Of a DNA stretch of 64,000 bases, positions 23,102-33,851 are shown piece by piece. The notes under the pieces were generated by a model. That model did not search any database. It was not told the DNA's origin and saw only the letters and a program-made list of their open reading frames with translations. The number at the start of each line of letters is the position of its first letter. Positions within the stretch are counted from its first letter, which is position 1. Both the position numbers and the translations under genes were made by a program. This DNA comes from an uncultured Polaribacter sp. (lineage in GTDB: Bacteria > Bacteroidota > Bacteroidia > Flavobacteriales > Flavobacteriaceae): the NCBI GenBank assembly GCA_947497755.1, contig CANMHT010000002.1, positions 124,001 through 188,000 on the forward strand, written 5' to 3'.

Positions 23102-24322
23102 TTAGAAATCGATTTGCAATCGAAATTGGAAAACATTGGCATTCCCTTTACCTTTAATAGAAGAAAAAACATTGTTTACCATAAAACGTACAGAAGGATT
23201 TAAATACCAATTTAATCCAAGAGTATAATTGGTTTGTTCTCCTCCAAAAACATCTTCATCATTTAAATCAGCATTGGAATAGCGAAAGGCAATTTCCCAA
23301 GCACCCAATCCATCTTTGTTAAAGTTCTTTATTGGGTGTACACGTCCAAATCCACCATAAGAACTTCTATAAACTTTGCTCTCTCCAGTTAAGAAATAGC
23401 TAATTTGTCCATAGTAGCTAGAAAAATTATACGTGTCAAAATGTGAAGAAATACCAGTGTTAATTTTAGTAGTCAGATATTCTGCCTGAAAAGCAAATCC
23501 TTTGTTTACATAAGCAATCTCGTAATTAAAAAGATGCATGTTTTTTACACTGCTAATGGGTCCTGTAAAAAGATATTTTAATCTGCTTAAATGTCCTTCT
23601 GGTCTTGAAGAAATTCTATATAACTTAGAGCTAGGAACTCTGTAGCTGTATGCCAAACCAGTATGTAATAATTCTTGTTTTTTATGAATCAATAAACCAG
23701 TAGTTCTCGTAGTTATTGCATGTCCGCCATTAGCTGATTTATCATCAGAAGAATTATCTTCATTAAAAAACACTCCCAGTTGTAGAGACAAACGTTTGTT
23801 GTAAAAATCATTAAAAAATAAAATTCCGTTGTTTCTTACTTGAAGAAAATCAACAGCAAAAGAACGTTCCATAAAAGTAATGTATTTACTACTCGAAAGT
23901 ACATCTAATCTAAAAGGTTCTTTTACGTGTCCAACTCTAATGTTTCCTATAAAAGGAATATTTTTAATACCAATATATGCGTCTTTAATATCAGTTTTAT
24001 TATCACTAAAATCAATAGATAATTTAAAAGCTACATTTCCATAAATATTACCAGAAGTAAAAATTCTTGCTCTTCTTAATTCTGTACCGGATTTTGTTGC
24101 TAAAGGATTAAAAGCTGCATCCAGATTATTATCTTGAGAAAAGAATCCGTGATCTACCATAATTCGCCCTCCAAACTTTAACCGAAATTGTTTGTCAGCA
24201 CTTTCAACACCAAAGCCATTTTTCCAATAAAATGAAAATTGATTTTCTGTTGGTTGTTGAGCAAATCCAGTTACGGAAAATAATACCATAAAAATGGCAA
24301 ATACTTTTCTAATTGATATCAT
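23102..24322 (-). CDS. Phosphate-selective porin O/P-like outer-membrane protein
   Basis: 406 aa. A signal peptide (FAIFMVLFSVTGFAQQ) is followed by FKLKFGGRIMVDHGFF-like strands, LRRARIFTSGNIYGNVAFKLSIDFS and IRVGHVKEPF, which are typical of OprO/OprP family barrels. The protein ends in Phe (FQFRLQIDF), as outer-membrane barrels do. It diverges from the PiT phosphate transporter gene with a 140-bp shared upstream region, which supports phosphate uptake across the outer membrane. Substrate is inferred from this context. Confidence 0.9.
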   Translation of the reverse strand: MISIRKVFAIFMVLFSVTGFAQQPTENQFSFYWKNGFGVESADKQFRLKFGGRIMVDHGFFSQDNNLDAAFNPLATKSGTELRRARIFTSGNIYGNVAFKLSIDFSDNKTDIKDAYIGIKNIPFIGNIRVGHVKEPFRLDVLSSSKYITFMERSFAVDFLQVRNNGILFFNDFYNKRLSLQLGVFFNEDNSSDDKSANGGHAITTRTTGLLIHKKQELLHTGLAYSYRVPSSKLYRISSRPEGHLSRLKYLFTGPISSVKNMHLFNYEIAYVNKGFAFQAEYLTTKINTGISSHFDTYNFSSYYGQISYFLTGESKVYRSSYGGFGRVHPIKNFNKDGLGAWEIAFRYSNADLNDEDVFGGEQTNYTLGLNWYLNPSVRFMVNNVFSSIKGKGNANVFQFRLQIDF

Positions 24323-24430
24323 GTATTATTATCTAAGGTTTTACCTGATGTCGTAAAAACTTTGGCAAAATAACAATTATAGAAACATATTTCATAACAT
24401 TAAGGTAACATTAGACAAGTATTGTGTTTT

Positions 24431-24438
24431 TACCTTTG
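24431..24438 (+). promoter_or_regulatory. -7 box of the phosphate transporter gene
   Basis: TACCTTTG followed by C, 24 bp before the ATG. No -33 TTG lies at the expected distance. The 140-bp divergent region shows no pho-box I can name. Confidence 0.5.
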
Positions 24439-24462
24439 CGAGGTTAAAAAAAGTAATAAAGA

Positions 24463-26724
24463 ATGGGAGATCCATATATATTAATGTTGATAGCATTATC
24501 TGTTTTAGCAATCATTGATTTGGTGGTTGGAGTAAGTAATGATGCTGTAAACTTTTTGAACTCTGCAATTGGCTCTAAGGCAATACCAGTAAAGAAAATA
24601 TTGATTATTGCGAGTATTGGAGTTTTTGTTGGTTCGGTTACATCTAGTGGAATGATGGAGGTTGCAAGAAAAGGAATTTTTGTGCCAAGTGAGTTCTATT
24701 TTAATGAGATTATGTACATTTTTATGGCCGTAATGATTACAGATATTTTATTGTTAGATGTCTTTAATTCATTAGGAATGCCAACATCAACTACAGTTTC
24801 TATTGTTTTTGAATTATTAGGAGCTGCTGTGGCAATGGCATTGATAAAAATTTATACAACTAAAAGCGGAGAGTCTGCTGCAGATTTAGGAAAGTATATC
24901 AATACGGAAACAGCAATGTTTATCATTTTTGGTATTCTGCTTTCGGTAGTGGTTGCCTTTTCTATTGGAGCTATAGTACAGTTTATTTCTAGGTTAGTAT
25001 ACTCGTTTCATATCGAAACAAAGCCCAGTTATATCAATGCAATTTTTGGTGGTTTTGCTATTACTGCAATTACCTATTTTATCGTAATTAAAGGATTAAA
25101 AGGAACACCTTATTACAAAGATGTTAAACATCTTATTGAAGGAAATTTATTGGGGATTTTAGCTATTGGCTTTGTATTTTGGTCTTTGATATCTCAAGCA
25201 TTGATTAGCTTTTTTAAGGTTAATGTCTTAAAATTAATTATCGGAATAGGAACTTTTTCTTTAGCATTGGCTTTTGCTGGAAACGACTTGGTAAACTTTA
25301 TTGGAGTGCCAATTGCGGCATTAAACTCTTATGAGGCATGGCAATTATCTGGGAAATTGGCTACAGAATTTTCTATGGGAATTTTAGCAGATAAAGTACC
25401 TTCTAATGTTTGGTTGTTGTTATTGGCTGGAGGAATTATGGTAGTTACTATTTGGACCTCTAAAAAAGCTAAAACAGTAATTGAAACAGGAATTAATCTT
25501 TCTAGACAAGGAGAAGGGCATGAAAAATTTCAACCAAACCCAATGTCTAGAGTTGTAGTAAGAGGAGCAATGGGGTTAAATGCTGGGATTAGCTATATTT
25601 TTCCTAAAAAAACATTAGAGTTTATCGATTCTAAATTTCAAAAACCTGTTATAGAATTATCTAAAGATAAATCTTACGAAATGCCAGCTTTTGATTTGGT
25701 TAGAGCTTCTGTAAACTTAATTGTAGCCGGAATCTTAATTTCTATTGGTACTTCGTTAAAATTGCCTTTATCTACTACTTATGTAACATTTATGGTAGCA
25801 ATGGGTACTTCTCTAGCAGATAGAGCTTGGGGTAGAGAAAGTGCTGTGTATAGAGTAGCAGGAGTGTTGAATGTAATTGGAGGTTGGTTTATGACCGCTT
25901 TAGTTGCTTTTATTGCTGCAGCTACAGTTGCCTATCTAATCAATTTAGGAGGTATTGCAATGGTGGGTGTTCTTTTATTGGTTGTTTTTGGATTGATTAC
26001 TAGAAACTCTATCAGACACAGAAAGAAATCTCAAGAAGAAAAGAAGCAAATGTATATTGAAAGAGCTGAATTGATAACCATTAATGGTGTTATTGAAGAA
26101 AGTTCAGATCATATTGCAGAAGTAGCTTCTCGAGTAAATAAGTTGTATACAAATGTGGTAAATGATTTAGCAAACCATGATTTAAATAAACTTCGCAAAA
26201 CAGACAAACATGTTGGGAAGTTAAATGAAGAAATAGACGGATTAAAAGATGGTGTATTCTATTTTATTAAATCATTAGATGATACTTCTGTTCAAGCGAG
26301 TAGATTTTACATTTTGGTATTGGGATATTTACAAGATGTAGCACAATCTATTAGTTATATTTCTAGAGCAAGTTTTAAGCATGTAAACAACAATCATAAA
26401 AACTTAAAGAAAGGACAGTTAAAAGATTTAAAAGAAATAGACAATCAGTTAACAACCTTAATGGAGCAAGTAAGCGTGGTTTTTGAAAACAGAGCTTTTG
26501 ATGAGTTGGATGAAATTTTAATTGAAAAAAGAGCCCTACTTAATGATGTATCTGATTCTATTGAAAAACAGGTTTCTCGAATTAGAACTGATGAAACGAG
26601 TCCAAAAAATACTACCTTATATTTTAGTATTTTGTTAGAGACAAAAGATTTAGTAGCTGCTTTAATGAGCTTGTTAGAAACGTATCAAGAGTTTCACTTA
26701 AGTACTAAAAATATTGACAACTAA
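24463..26724 (+). CDS. PiT-type inorganic phosphate transporter with PhoU-like C-terminal domain
   Basis: 753 aa, far longer than classical PiT (about 500). Two PiT signature halves are present: VGVSNDAVNFLNSAIGSKAI near the N-terminus and FAGNDLVNFIGVPIAALNSYE in the middle. A third membrane block (LKLPLSTTYVTFMVAMGTSLADRAWG) follows. Residues about 525-753 are soluble, helical and PhoU-like (EEIDGLKDGVFYFIKSLDD, SFKHVNNNHKNLKKGQ). I infer cation-coupled phosphate import with a built-in regulatory domain. It is divergent to a phosphate-type porin and ends in a terminator. Confidence 0.93.
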   Translation: MGDPYILMLIALSVLAIIDLVVGVSNDAVNFLNSAIGSKAIPVKKILIIASIGVFVGSVTSSGMMEVARKGIFVPSEFYFNEIMYIFMAVMITDILLLDVFNSLGMPTSTTVSIVFELLGAAVAMALIKIYTTKSGESAADLGKYINTETAMFIIFGILLSVVVAFSIGAIVQFISRLVYSFHIETKPSYINAIFGGFAITAITYFIVIKGLKGTPYYKDVKHLIEGNLLGILAIGFVFWSLISQALISFFKVNVLKLIIGIGTFSLALAFAGNDLVNFIGVPIAALNSYEAWQLSGKLATEFSMGILADKVPSNVWLLLLAGGIMVVTIWTSKKAKTVIETGINLSRQGEGHEKFQPNPMSRVVVRGAMGLNAGISYIFPKKTLEFIDSKFQKPVIELSKDKSYEMPAFDLVRASVNLIVAGILISIGTSLKLPLSTTYVTFMVAMGTSLADRAWGRESAVYRVAGVLNVIGGWFMTALVAFIAAATVAYLINLGGIAMVGVLLLVVFGLITRNSIRHRKKSQEEKKQMYIERAELITINGVIEESSDHIAEVASRVNKLYTNVVNDLANHDLNKLRKTDKHVGKLNEEIDGLKDGVFYFIKSLDDTSVQASRFYILVLGYLQDVAQSISYISRASFKHVNNNHKNLKKGQLKDLKEIDNQLTTLMEQVSVVFENRAFDELDEILIEKRALLNDVSDSIEKQVSRIRTDETSPKNTTLYFSILLETKDLVAALMSLLETYQEFHLSTKNIDN

Positions 26725-26749
26725 TAATTGGTTGTTCTAATATTAAAGA

Positions 26750-26781
26750 AAATCCCGAGTAAAATTACTCGGGATTTTTTT
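26750..26781. terminator. Terminator between PiT and helicase genes
   Basis: AATCCCGAGTAA/TTACTCGGGATT hairpin with A and T runs, between convergent genes. Confidence 0.9.
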
Positions 26782-29206
26782 GTGAGTTAGATGATAATGA
26801 CATCCAAGCAATAATCATTCGTAGTTCTCCCCAAGAATACTCATTACCCAATATTTCTTTTACTTTGGTTAAACTATCAAATCCAGCAACATTTAATAGT
26901 CTTTTCGCCTTTTCTATTTTTTTCTTGCTTAAAAATTCACCTATTTCTATTTCACCTAGAGCAATATAATGAGTTAAATGACTTTCTATGGTCCCAATAA
27001 CCAAGCCTCTTTCTGAAGCAATTTCTTGTGGAGACAAACCACTTTTATAAAGATTAAAGGTTACTTCTTTGCTATTTACTTTCGGATTAATAATTTCTGG
27101 CTCATCTTCATTAATTTCAATATTATTTTCACTGCAATAATCTAGTATTATTTCTAGTATTTCTTCTCCATATTCTTGAACACGTACTTTTCCCATACCA
27201 TTTATTTTACGGAGTTGTTTTGGGGTGCTTGGTAAAAGATCACACATTTCGTACAAGGATTTTTGAGTAAAAACCTGGAAGTGATTTTTGTTTTCTGAAG
27301 CAGCAATAGCGTCTCTAAATAACCTCAACTCTTCAAAAAGTTTTACATGTTTTAGAGTAGGAGTAGTCATTGCTTTTTTTCTCTTTGGACTTTCTTGTAA
27401 AGAGGCTTTCGCTCTAATCTTAAGATAATTTTTACTAGAAAATTCAGCATCTAATTCTTGAAAACAAAACAGTTTTTGATGCAGTTTCTCATCCAAAGTT
27501 TCTAATTGTTTATTAATGTCTTTCTTTACTTGTTTATTATCTGTTGTAAAATGAAGTTGTTTTAAAGGTGTTTTAATATGAGTTTCTGTTTGTTCCTTAA
27601 AATAGTTGACTGCTTTTTGATAGCGTTCTTGAATAGTAGTGTTTTCTTCAATAGATTCCGTTTCTATACTTAAATTATATAATTGATTTTTAAAAGAATT
27701 GGCAACTTTTAATAAGGGAACAATGCCTTTGTCTTTAATGGTCTCTAAAGGCGCAATTATGTTTCCTTCTAAAGAAGATTTGTTAGTATAATAAAGGTCA
27801 ATTAAACGTTTCGTTGGAGCTAAAAAAGAATGGTAATTAAACAACTCTGCAATTTGATTTAATTGAAACTGCTTTTTAGAATGCTCTAAATCTTGTGCTG
27901 TAGGTTCATTTTCTTCTACATAAGTATTGAAAGAGTTTACTGTAGTATCATTAACTATACTTGTACTTTTTATGGGGGTTTTTAAAACGATTCCTTCTAG
28001 GGTTTTACATCTACTAAGTGCTACATAAGTTTGTCCGTGTGCAAAAGAAGCTTCAGCATCTATAATGGCTTTGTCAAAAGTTAAACCTTGACTTTTGTGT
28101 ATGGTAATTGCCCAAGCCAAACGCAAAGGAACTTGTGTATAAGAACCCTCAAGGACTTCGGTAATTTCTTCTGTTTTTTTATCTAAAGAATATTGGATAT
28201 TTTCCCAAGTTTCTACATCAACCTTAATAATATCATCTTCTGAACATTTAACAGTTACTGTATTTTCATTTAAAGCAATAATACTTCCTATTTTACCATT
28301 ATAATACCGTTTTTCAAAAGAGCTATCGTTTTTAATAAACATAACTTGAGCTCCTACTTTTAAAGTTAAATGCTCATCATTTGGGAAATTCTTTTCACTA
28401 AAATTCTTAAAAATTTCTGCAGTATAAGTTTTTTCATCAGTAGCTAGTTTTTGTAATTGTTGCTGATTGATAGTAGCAGCTTTTTGATTGTGTGTGGTTA
28501 AAGTAATATAGCCATCTCCTTCTTTGGTTTCAAAATTAGGTTGGTATTGTTGATTTAATAAATCAAATGAAGTTTGAGAAAGTGAATTGTTTCTAACTTC
28601 ATTTAAGATTTGAATAAATGCTTGGTTTTGCTGTCTGTAAATATGCTTTAACTCAATACAAATAGCCTGCGCTTCACGATAGGATTTACTACTAAAAAAA
28701 TAAGCATTTTGATAGTGGTTTCTAAGTAAATTCCATTCGTCAGGTTTAATTACAGGAGAAAGCTGTTGTAAATCTCCAATCATTAAAACTTGTACGCCGC
28801 CAAATACTTTAGTTCTGTCTCTATATCTTCGTAAAACTTCATCAATTCCATCCAAAACATCTGCTCGAACCATACTTATTTCATCAATAATGACTAAATC
28901 TAATGATTTGATAATATCAATTTTTGTTTTGCTAAATTTTCGTTGAATTCTATCAGAATATGGACTTTGTATATTTGGTAAAATAGGGCCAAAAGGTAGT
29001 TGGAAAAATGAGTGAATGGTGACTCCTTTTGCATTAATGGCAGCAACACCTGTAGGAGCAACGATAACCATTCGTTTTAAAGAGTTTGTTTTTATTTGAT
29101 GTAAGAAAGTTGTTTTTCCAGTACCAGCTTTCCCAGTTAAAAACAAATTTCTATCGGTCTTTTCAATAAAATTAAATGCAAGCTCAAGCTCTTTGTTAAA
29201 TGACAT
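26765..29206 (-). CDS. Pif1-like helicase with HRDC and helix-turn-helix C-terminus
   Basis: About 813 aa. Walker A FLTGKAGTGKTTFLHQI, Walker B LVIIDEISMVRADVLDG and a UvrD-like C-terminal motif (AWAITIHKSQGLTFDKAIID, YVALSRCK) place it in the Pif1/RecD2 superfamily. Residues about 635-715 are HRDC-like (LFEELRLFRDAIAASENK, LRKINGMGKVRVQEYGEEIL). The end is a winged-helix HTH_40-type segment (SHLTHYIALGEIEI). The three-part layout is common in Bacteroidetes. The ATG at 29206 (MSFNKELEL) avoids the 17-bp overlap with the upstream VOC gene that the alternative start at 29236 would cause. Confidence 0.92.
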   Translation of the reverse strand: MSFNKELELAFNFIEKTDRNLFLTGKAGTGKTTFLHQIKTNSLKRMVIVAPTGVAAINAKGVTIHSFFQLPFGPILPNIQSPYSDRIQRKFSKTKIDIIKSLDLVIIDEISMVRADVLDGIDEVLRRYRDRTKVFGGVQVLMIGDLQQLSPVIKPDEWNLLRNHYQNAYFFSSKSYREAQAICIELKHIYRQQNQAFIQILNEVRNNSLSQTSFDLLNQQYQPNFETKEGDGYITLTTHNQKAATINQQQLQKLATDEKTYTAEIFKNFSEKNFPNDEHLTLKVGAQVMFIKNDSSFEKRYYNGKIGSIIALNENTVTVKCSEDDIIKVDVETWENIQYSLDKKTEEITEVLEGSYTQVPLRLAWAITIHKSQGLTFDKAIIDAEASFAHGQTYVALSRCKTLEGIVLKTPIKSTSIVNDTTVNSFNTYVEENEPTAQDLEHSKKQFQLNQIAELFNYHSFLAPTKRLIDLYYTNKSSLEGNIIAPLETIKDKGIVPLLKVANSFKNQLYNLSIETESIEENTTIQERYQKAVNYFKEQTETHIKTPLKQLHFTTDNKQVKKDINKQLETLDEKLHQKLFCFQELDAEFSSKNYLKIRAKASLQESPKRKKAMTTPTLKHVKLFEELRLFRDAIAASENKNHFQVFTQKSLYEMCDLLPSTPKQLRKINGMGKVRVQEYGEEILEIILDYCSENNIEINEDEPEIINPKVNSKEVTFNLYKSGLSPQEIASERGLVIGTIESHLTHYIALGEIEIGEFLSKKKIEKAKRLLNVAGFDSLTKVKEILGNEYSWGELRMIIAWMSLSSNSQKNPE

Positions 29207-29219
29207 AGAATTACAATAG

Positions 29220-29591
29220 CTATATATGTTGATCAATTAAAATTGTATTACCATCAGGGTCAAAAAAGACAATACTTGTTGGGCCAGAAGTGCTAGTGTC
29301 TGCTTCTTGTTCTAATTTGATATGATTGGCTTTTAAATGTTGCTGAATGCTTCTTACATCATCAAATGTATCTAAAGTATTGGCATTTTCATCCCAACCA
29401 GGATTAAAGGTGAGAATATTATTTTCAAACATCCCGTAAAACAATCCTACTAAGGCATTTCCATTTTTCATGATAAGATAATTCATGTCCATACTTCCTG
29501 CAAAAACAATAAAGCCTAATGTTTCATAAAAATCTTTAGATTTTTGTAGATTTTTTACTGCTAAACTGATAGAAAATGCTCCTAGTTTCAT
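29220..29591 (-). CDS. VOC/glyoxalase family protein
   Basis: 123 aa, a single vicinal-oxygen-chelate module pair: GAFSISLAVKNLQKSKDFYETLGF at the start and GPTSIVFFDPDGNTILIDQHI at the end, where the usual final metal Glu position reads ILID. It may be a small-molecule lyase, dioxygenase or antibiotic-binding relative; the substrate cannot be told. It is 13 bp upstream of the helicase start on the same strand. Confidence 0.85.
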   Translation of the reverse strand: MKLGAFSISLAVKNLQKSKDFYETLGFIVFAGSMDMNYLIMKNGNALVGLFYGMFENNILTFNPGWDENANTLDTFDDVRSIQQHLKANHIKLEQEADTSTSGPTSIVFFDPDGNTILIDQHI

Positions 29592-29682
29592 GACGTAAAT
29601 GGTTTTAAGTTGAATTTAAAGATAAGGAAAGTTCGTATGAAACGAATCATATAACAATTGATTTTTGAATTTGTTACAAATC

Positions 29683-29710
29683 AAAAGCCCATACATTCGT
29701 ATGGGCTTTT
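29683..29710. terminator. Terminator downstream of odhB
   Basis: AAAAGCCCATAC/GTATGGGCTTTT perfect stem with ATTC loop; acts on the odhB side and possibly both ways. Confidence 0.85.
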
Positions 29711-29741
29711 GATAGGTATCTAAATAAAACCAAAATTTGGC

Positions 29742-30953
29742 TTATAATTCTAGTGCTTTTTTAATGTCGTTGTCCATTAATAATTCTACTGGATTCTCTA
29801 AAGCTTCTTTAACAGCTACTAAGAAACCAACAGATTCACGTCCATCAATAATTCTATGATCATAAGATAGGGCAACATACATAATTGGTTGAATGACTAC
29901 TTCACCATTAACAGCCATTGGTCTGTTTACAATATTATGCATTCCTAAAATTCCACTTTGTGGAGGGTTGATAATAGGAGTTGATAACATAGAGCCAAAT
30001 ACACCACCATTGGTAATTGTAAAAGTACCTCCAGTCATTTCATCAACAGTAATTTGTCCGTCTCTAGCTCTTAATGCTAATCGTTTTACTTCGCTTTCTA
30101 CACCTCTAAAAGAAAGGTTTTCTGCATTTCTAATTACAGGAACCATTAATCCTTTTGGTCCAGAAACAGCAATAGAAATATCTTGGAAATCATGCATTAC
30201 TTTGTAATCTCCATCAATCATAGAGTTTACATCTGGATACATTTTTAATGCTCTAACTACAGCTAAAGTAAAGAAAGACATAAAGCCTAAACCAACTCCG
30301 TGCTTGTCTTTAAATTCTTCTTTAAACTGAGAACGTAAGTCGAAAATTGGTTGCATATTAACTTCGTTAAATGTAGTTAACATGGCAGTTTCATTCTTTA
30401 CAGAAACCAAACGTTGTGCAACTTTTCTACGTAACATAGAAAGTTTCTTGCGTTCAGAACCACGAGAACCATTGGCAGGTTGTGTTCCCATACTTGGCAC
30501 TGCATTTTCTGCATCATTTTTAGTAATTCTTCCAGCTTTGCCTGTACCGCTAACTGTAGCTGCATCAATTCCTTTTTCAGCTAATATTTTTTTAGCTGCA
30601 GGAGAAGCTGTTCCTGTAGCATAGGTTTTAGTTTCTTGTTTTGTTGCAGCAACTTCTGTTTTAGGAGCTTCTTTAGTTTCTTCTTTGGCAGGGGTAGCAG
30701 CACCTTCTGGTTTAGCTGCATCCATATCAATTAAACAAACTACTGCACCAACGGCTACAGCATCTCCTTCTTCAGCTTTTAAAGTAATTACTCCGCTTTC
30801 TTCTGCTGGTAATTCTAAGGTCGCTTTATCAGAATCTACTTCTGCAATCGGTTGATCTTTTTCTACATAGTCTCCATCTTCAACTAACCAAGTTGCAATT
30901 TCTACTTCTGTAATTGATTCCCCCGGAGAAGGAACTTTCATTTCTAAAATCAT
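29742..30953 (-). CDS. odhB: 2-oxoglutarate dehydrogenase E2, dihydrolipoyl succinyltransferase
   Basis: 403 aa. A single lipoyl domain with [17 protein letters not shown] (lipoyl Lys in DKA), an Ala/Pro/Lys linker, a peripheral subunit-binding domain ([18 protein letters not shown]) and a catalytic domain ending [16 protein letters not shown] with the active-site His and Asp. It transfers the succinyl group to CoA in the TCA cycle. The E1 gene lies 42 bp upstream on the same strand, so the pair is an operon; E3 is elsewhere. Confidence 0.96.
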   Translation of the reverse strand: MILEMKVPSPGESITEVEIATWLVEDGDYVEKDQPIAEVDSDKATLELPAEESGVITLKAEEGDAVAVGAVVCLIDMDAAKPEGAATPAKEETKEAPKTEVAATKQETKTYATGTASPAAKKILAEKGIDAATVSGTGKAGRITKNDAENAVPSMGTQPANGSRGSERKKLSMLRRKVAQRLVSVKNETAMLTTFNEVNMQPIFDLRSQFKEEFKDKHGVGLGFMSFFTLAVVRALKMYPDVNSMIDGDYKVMHDFQDISIAVSGPKGLMVPVIRNAENLSFRGVESEVKRLALRARDGQITVDEMTGGTFTITNGGVFGSMLSTPIINPPQSGILGMHNIVNRPMAVNGEVVIQPIMYVALSYDHRIIDGRESVGFLVAVKEALENPVELLMDNDIKKALEL

Positions 30954-30995
30954 CAGTACTAAATTTTATTTTTTCTCTGAATTTCTAAATATTAT

Positions 30996-33728
30996 TTAAT
31001 CAAAAACTTTGGCTATTACTTTTTGATGTCTCTTTTTAAATCTTGCGCTTGATCCAGCAGCAGGAACTGCATGGTATTCTCTTGAAGCGACTTCCAATCT
31101 CAATGTAGGGAATCGTTCTAACATATAGCTCCAAGCTCCCATGTTTTTTGGTTCTTCTTGCGCCCAAACAAATCGTTTAGCGTTAGGATACCCTTTAACA
31201 ACAGCTTCTAATTGCTCTTCATGTAGTGGAAATAATTGCTCTATTCTTACCAAAGCAATATCTTCTCTACCATTCTTTTCACGTTCTTCTAATAAGTCAT
31301 AATAGAATTTACCCATACAGAAAACCACTTTCTCTACTTTTGATTTGTCTACCAAAGTATCGTCAATAACTTCTTGGAATGTACCAGTAGCTAAATCTTC
31401 TATAGGATTTACCGCTTTAGGATGACGTAACAAGCTTTTTGGTGTAAATACAATTAAAGGTTTTCTAAAATCACGTTTCATCTGACGACGTAATAAGTGA
31501 TAAATATTTGCTGGTGTTGTACAGTTAGCAACTGTCATATTATCTACAGCACATAATTGTAAATAACGCTCTATTCTAGCAGACGAATGCTCAGAACCTT
31601 GTCCTTCATAACCATGAGGTAATAAAACTACCAATCCGTTTTGTAATTTCCACTTGTCTTCAGCAGCAGAAATATATTGGTCAAACATAATTTGGGCACC
31701 ATTAGAAAAATCTCCAAACTGTGCTTCCCAAATGGTTAAACTATTAGGAAAAGCCATAGCATAACCATAATCAAATCCTAACACACCATATTCTGATAAG
31801 TGTGAATTAAAAATGGACATCGTCCCTTTATTATTTGGATTTGTATTTAAAAGGTTGATTCTTTCTTCAGAGTTTTCGTCGCGTAAAATTGCATGACGAT
31901 GCGAGAAGGTACCTCTTTCCACATCTTGTCCAGAAATACGAATATTATACCCTTCTTCTAATAAAGAACCATAAGCTAAGGTTTCTGCCATTCCCCAATC
32001 TAGTGAGTTGTTTTCAAAAACCATTTTATCTCTACCTTTTAAAATTCGTTCTGCTTTACGTACAAATTTTACATTTTCAGGTGTGGTAGAAACTACTTTT
32101 GCTATTCCTTTTAATTTATCAGCCTCATAAGTTGTGTCTACTGCTTTTAACATGGCATCTTTTCCTTGTCTAGGAAAATCTTTCCAAGTAGTTTGCATAA
32201 ATTCTCTAACCTTAGAGGTTGTATCTTCTTTAGATTTATCAAACTCAGCTTCTAACATCGATTTAAAATCTGATGTAATTTGAGTTAAATATTCTTGTGT
32301 GATTGATCCTTCAGCTAATAATTGATTGGCATAAATATCTTTAAGATTTTTATGCTTTGCAATTGCTTTGTATAGGTTTGGTTGGGTAAAACGAGGCTCA
32401 TCACCTTCGTTGTGTCCGTATTTTCTGTATCCTAATAAGTCAATAAAAATATCACGCTTAAACTTCATTCTAAATTCAATTGCGATTTCCATTGCATGAC
32501 AAACAGCTTCTACATCATCTGCATTAACATGTAAAACAGGAGATAAGGTAACTTTAGCTACATCTGTACAATAAGTACTAGAACGAGCATCTAAATAATT
32601 GGTGGTAAATCCAACTTGGTTATTTACAACAACATGAACAGTACCTCCAGTTTTATAACCGTTTAACTGTGCCATTTGTGTTACTTCATATACAATTCCT
32701 TGTCCAGCAATAGCAGCATCACCATGAACAACTATAGGTAATATTTTAGAATCGTCTCCGTCGTATTTTTTGTCAATTTTAGCTCTAACAATTCCTTCAG
32801 TAACAGCATCTACTGTTTCTAAGTGTGAAGGGTTTGGCACTAAATTCATTTTGATGGTATTCCCATCTTTATAGGTTTTACTTAAGGTAAGTCCTAAGTG
32901 ATATTTTACATCTCCATCTAGGTTTTCATCTTCAAAATCTTTCCCTTCAAACTCATTAAATAATTCGCGAACAGGTTTTTTAAAGATGTTTACCAAGGTG
33001 TTTAATCTACCACGATGCGCCATTCCTAATACGCATTCTTTAACACCATATTTTTCTGCGGCATCACGCAATAAAACACTTAATCCTGGAATTAATGCTT
33101 CACCTCCTTCTAAAGAAAAACGTTTTTGACCTACATATTTTGTTTGTAAAAAGCTTTCAAATCCAACTGCTTGATTTACTTTTTGTAAAATGTATTTTTT
33201 TGCATCAGCAGTGTAGTTTGGTAAATTATCGTTTTGATTCAAACGATTTTGCCACCATTTTAACTCTTCAGGATTTCTTAAATACATGTATTCAACACCA
33301 ATAGAATTACAATAAATATTTTCTAAGTGTTGTATAATCTCAGCTAGAGATTTAGGGCCGATTCCTAAAATATCTCCTGCATTAAAAACGGTTGCTAAAT
33401 CGTTATTAGATAAACCGAAGTTTTCTAGTGCTAATGTTGGAGCGTACTTTCTTCGTTCTCTAACAGGATTGGTTTTTGTAAATAAATGTCCACGTGTTCT
33501 GTAACCATTTATTAAATCTATTACTAAAAATTCTTTACGTACTTCTTCTGGAACTTCAGCAGAAATATCTTCATCATCAGTTAAAGAGTAGTTTTCATTA
33601 GCTAAATCATAACCTTGAAAAAAGCTTCTCCAACTTGGTTCTACCGCATCAGGATTTTTTAGATATTGCTCGTATAAATCGGCAATAAAACCTGTGTGTG
33701 CTGCATTTAAGAACGAAAATTTGTCCAT
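30996..33728 (-). CDS. odhA: 2-oxoglutarate dehydrogenase E1 component
   Basis: 910 aa from the ATG at 33728 (MDKFSFLNAAHTGFIADLYEQYL), which matches the conserved E1o N-terminal helix that docks E2. An upstream ATG at 33779 would add 17 hydrophobic residues and is not preferred. Thiamine-diphosphate site: HGDAAIAGQGIVYEV to GHNEGDEP, with VLGMAHRGRLN and FGDFSNGAQIMFDQYI. It decarboxylates 2-oxoglutarate and feeds OdhB. Length fits family norms (about 900-940). Confidence 0.96.
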   Translation of the reverse strand: MDKFSFLNAAHTGFIADLYEQYLKNPDAVEPSWRSFFQGYDLANENYSLTDDEDISAEVPEEVRKEFLVIDLINGYRTRGHLFTKTNPVRERRKYAPTLALENFGLSNNDLATVFNAGDILGIGPKSLAEIIQHLENIYCNSIGVEYMYLRNPEELKWWQNRLNQNDNLPNYTADAKKYILQKVNQAVGFESFLQTKYVGQKRFSLEGGEALIPGLSVLLRDAAEKYGVKECVLGMAHRGRLNTLVNIFKKPVRELFNEFEGKDFEDENLDGDVKYHLGLTLSKTYKDGNTIKMNLVPNPSHLETVDAVTEGIVRAKIDKKYDGDDSKILPIVVHGDAAIAGQGIVYEVTQMAQLNGYKTGGTVHVVVNNQVGFTTNYLDARSSTYCTDVAKVTLSPVLHVNADDVEAVCHAMEIAIEFRMKFKRDIFIDLLGYRKYGHNEGDEPRFTQPNLYKAIAKHKNLKDIYANQLLAEGSITQEYLTQITSDFKSMLEAEFDKSKEDTTSKVREFMQTTWKDFPRQGKDAMLKAVDTTYEADKLKGIAKVVSTTPENVKFVRKAERILKGRDKMVFENNSLDWGMAETLAYGSLLEEGYNIRISGQDVERGTFSHRHAILRDENSEERINLLNTNPNNKGTMSIFNSHLSEYGVLGFDYGYAMAFPNSLTIWEAQFGDFSNGAQIMFDQYISAAEDKWKLQNGLVVLLPHGYEGQGSEHSSARIERYLQLCAVDNMTVANCTTPANIYHLLRRQMKRDFRKPLIVFTPKSLLRHPKAVNPIEDLATGTFQEVIDDTLVDKSKVEKVVFCMGKFYYDLLEEREKNGREDIALVRIEQLFPLHEEQLEAVVKGYPNAKRFVWAQEEPKNMGAWSYMLERFPTLRLEVASREYHAVPAAGSSARFKKRHQKVIAKVFD

Positions 33729-33851
33729 ATATTTATATAATACTTTGTGTATAAGAATATAACTTGAGCAAAAATACAACTTTTGCTAAAAAGGGGCTTT
33801 CTTTTTTACTTTTATTACAAGAAAAATTATTTCTTTTTTTTTGAAAAAAGT

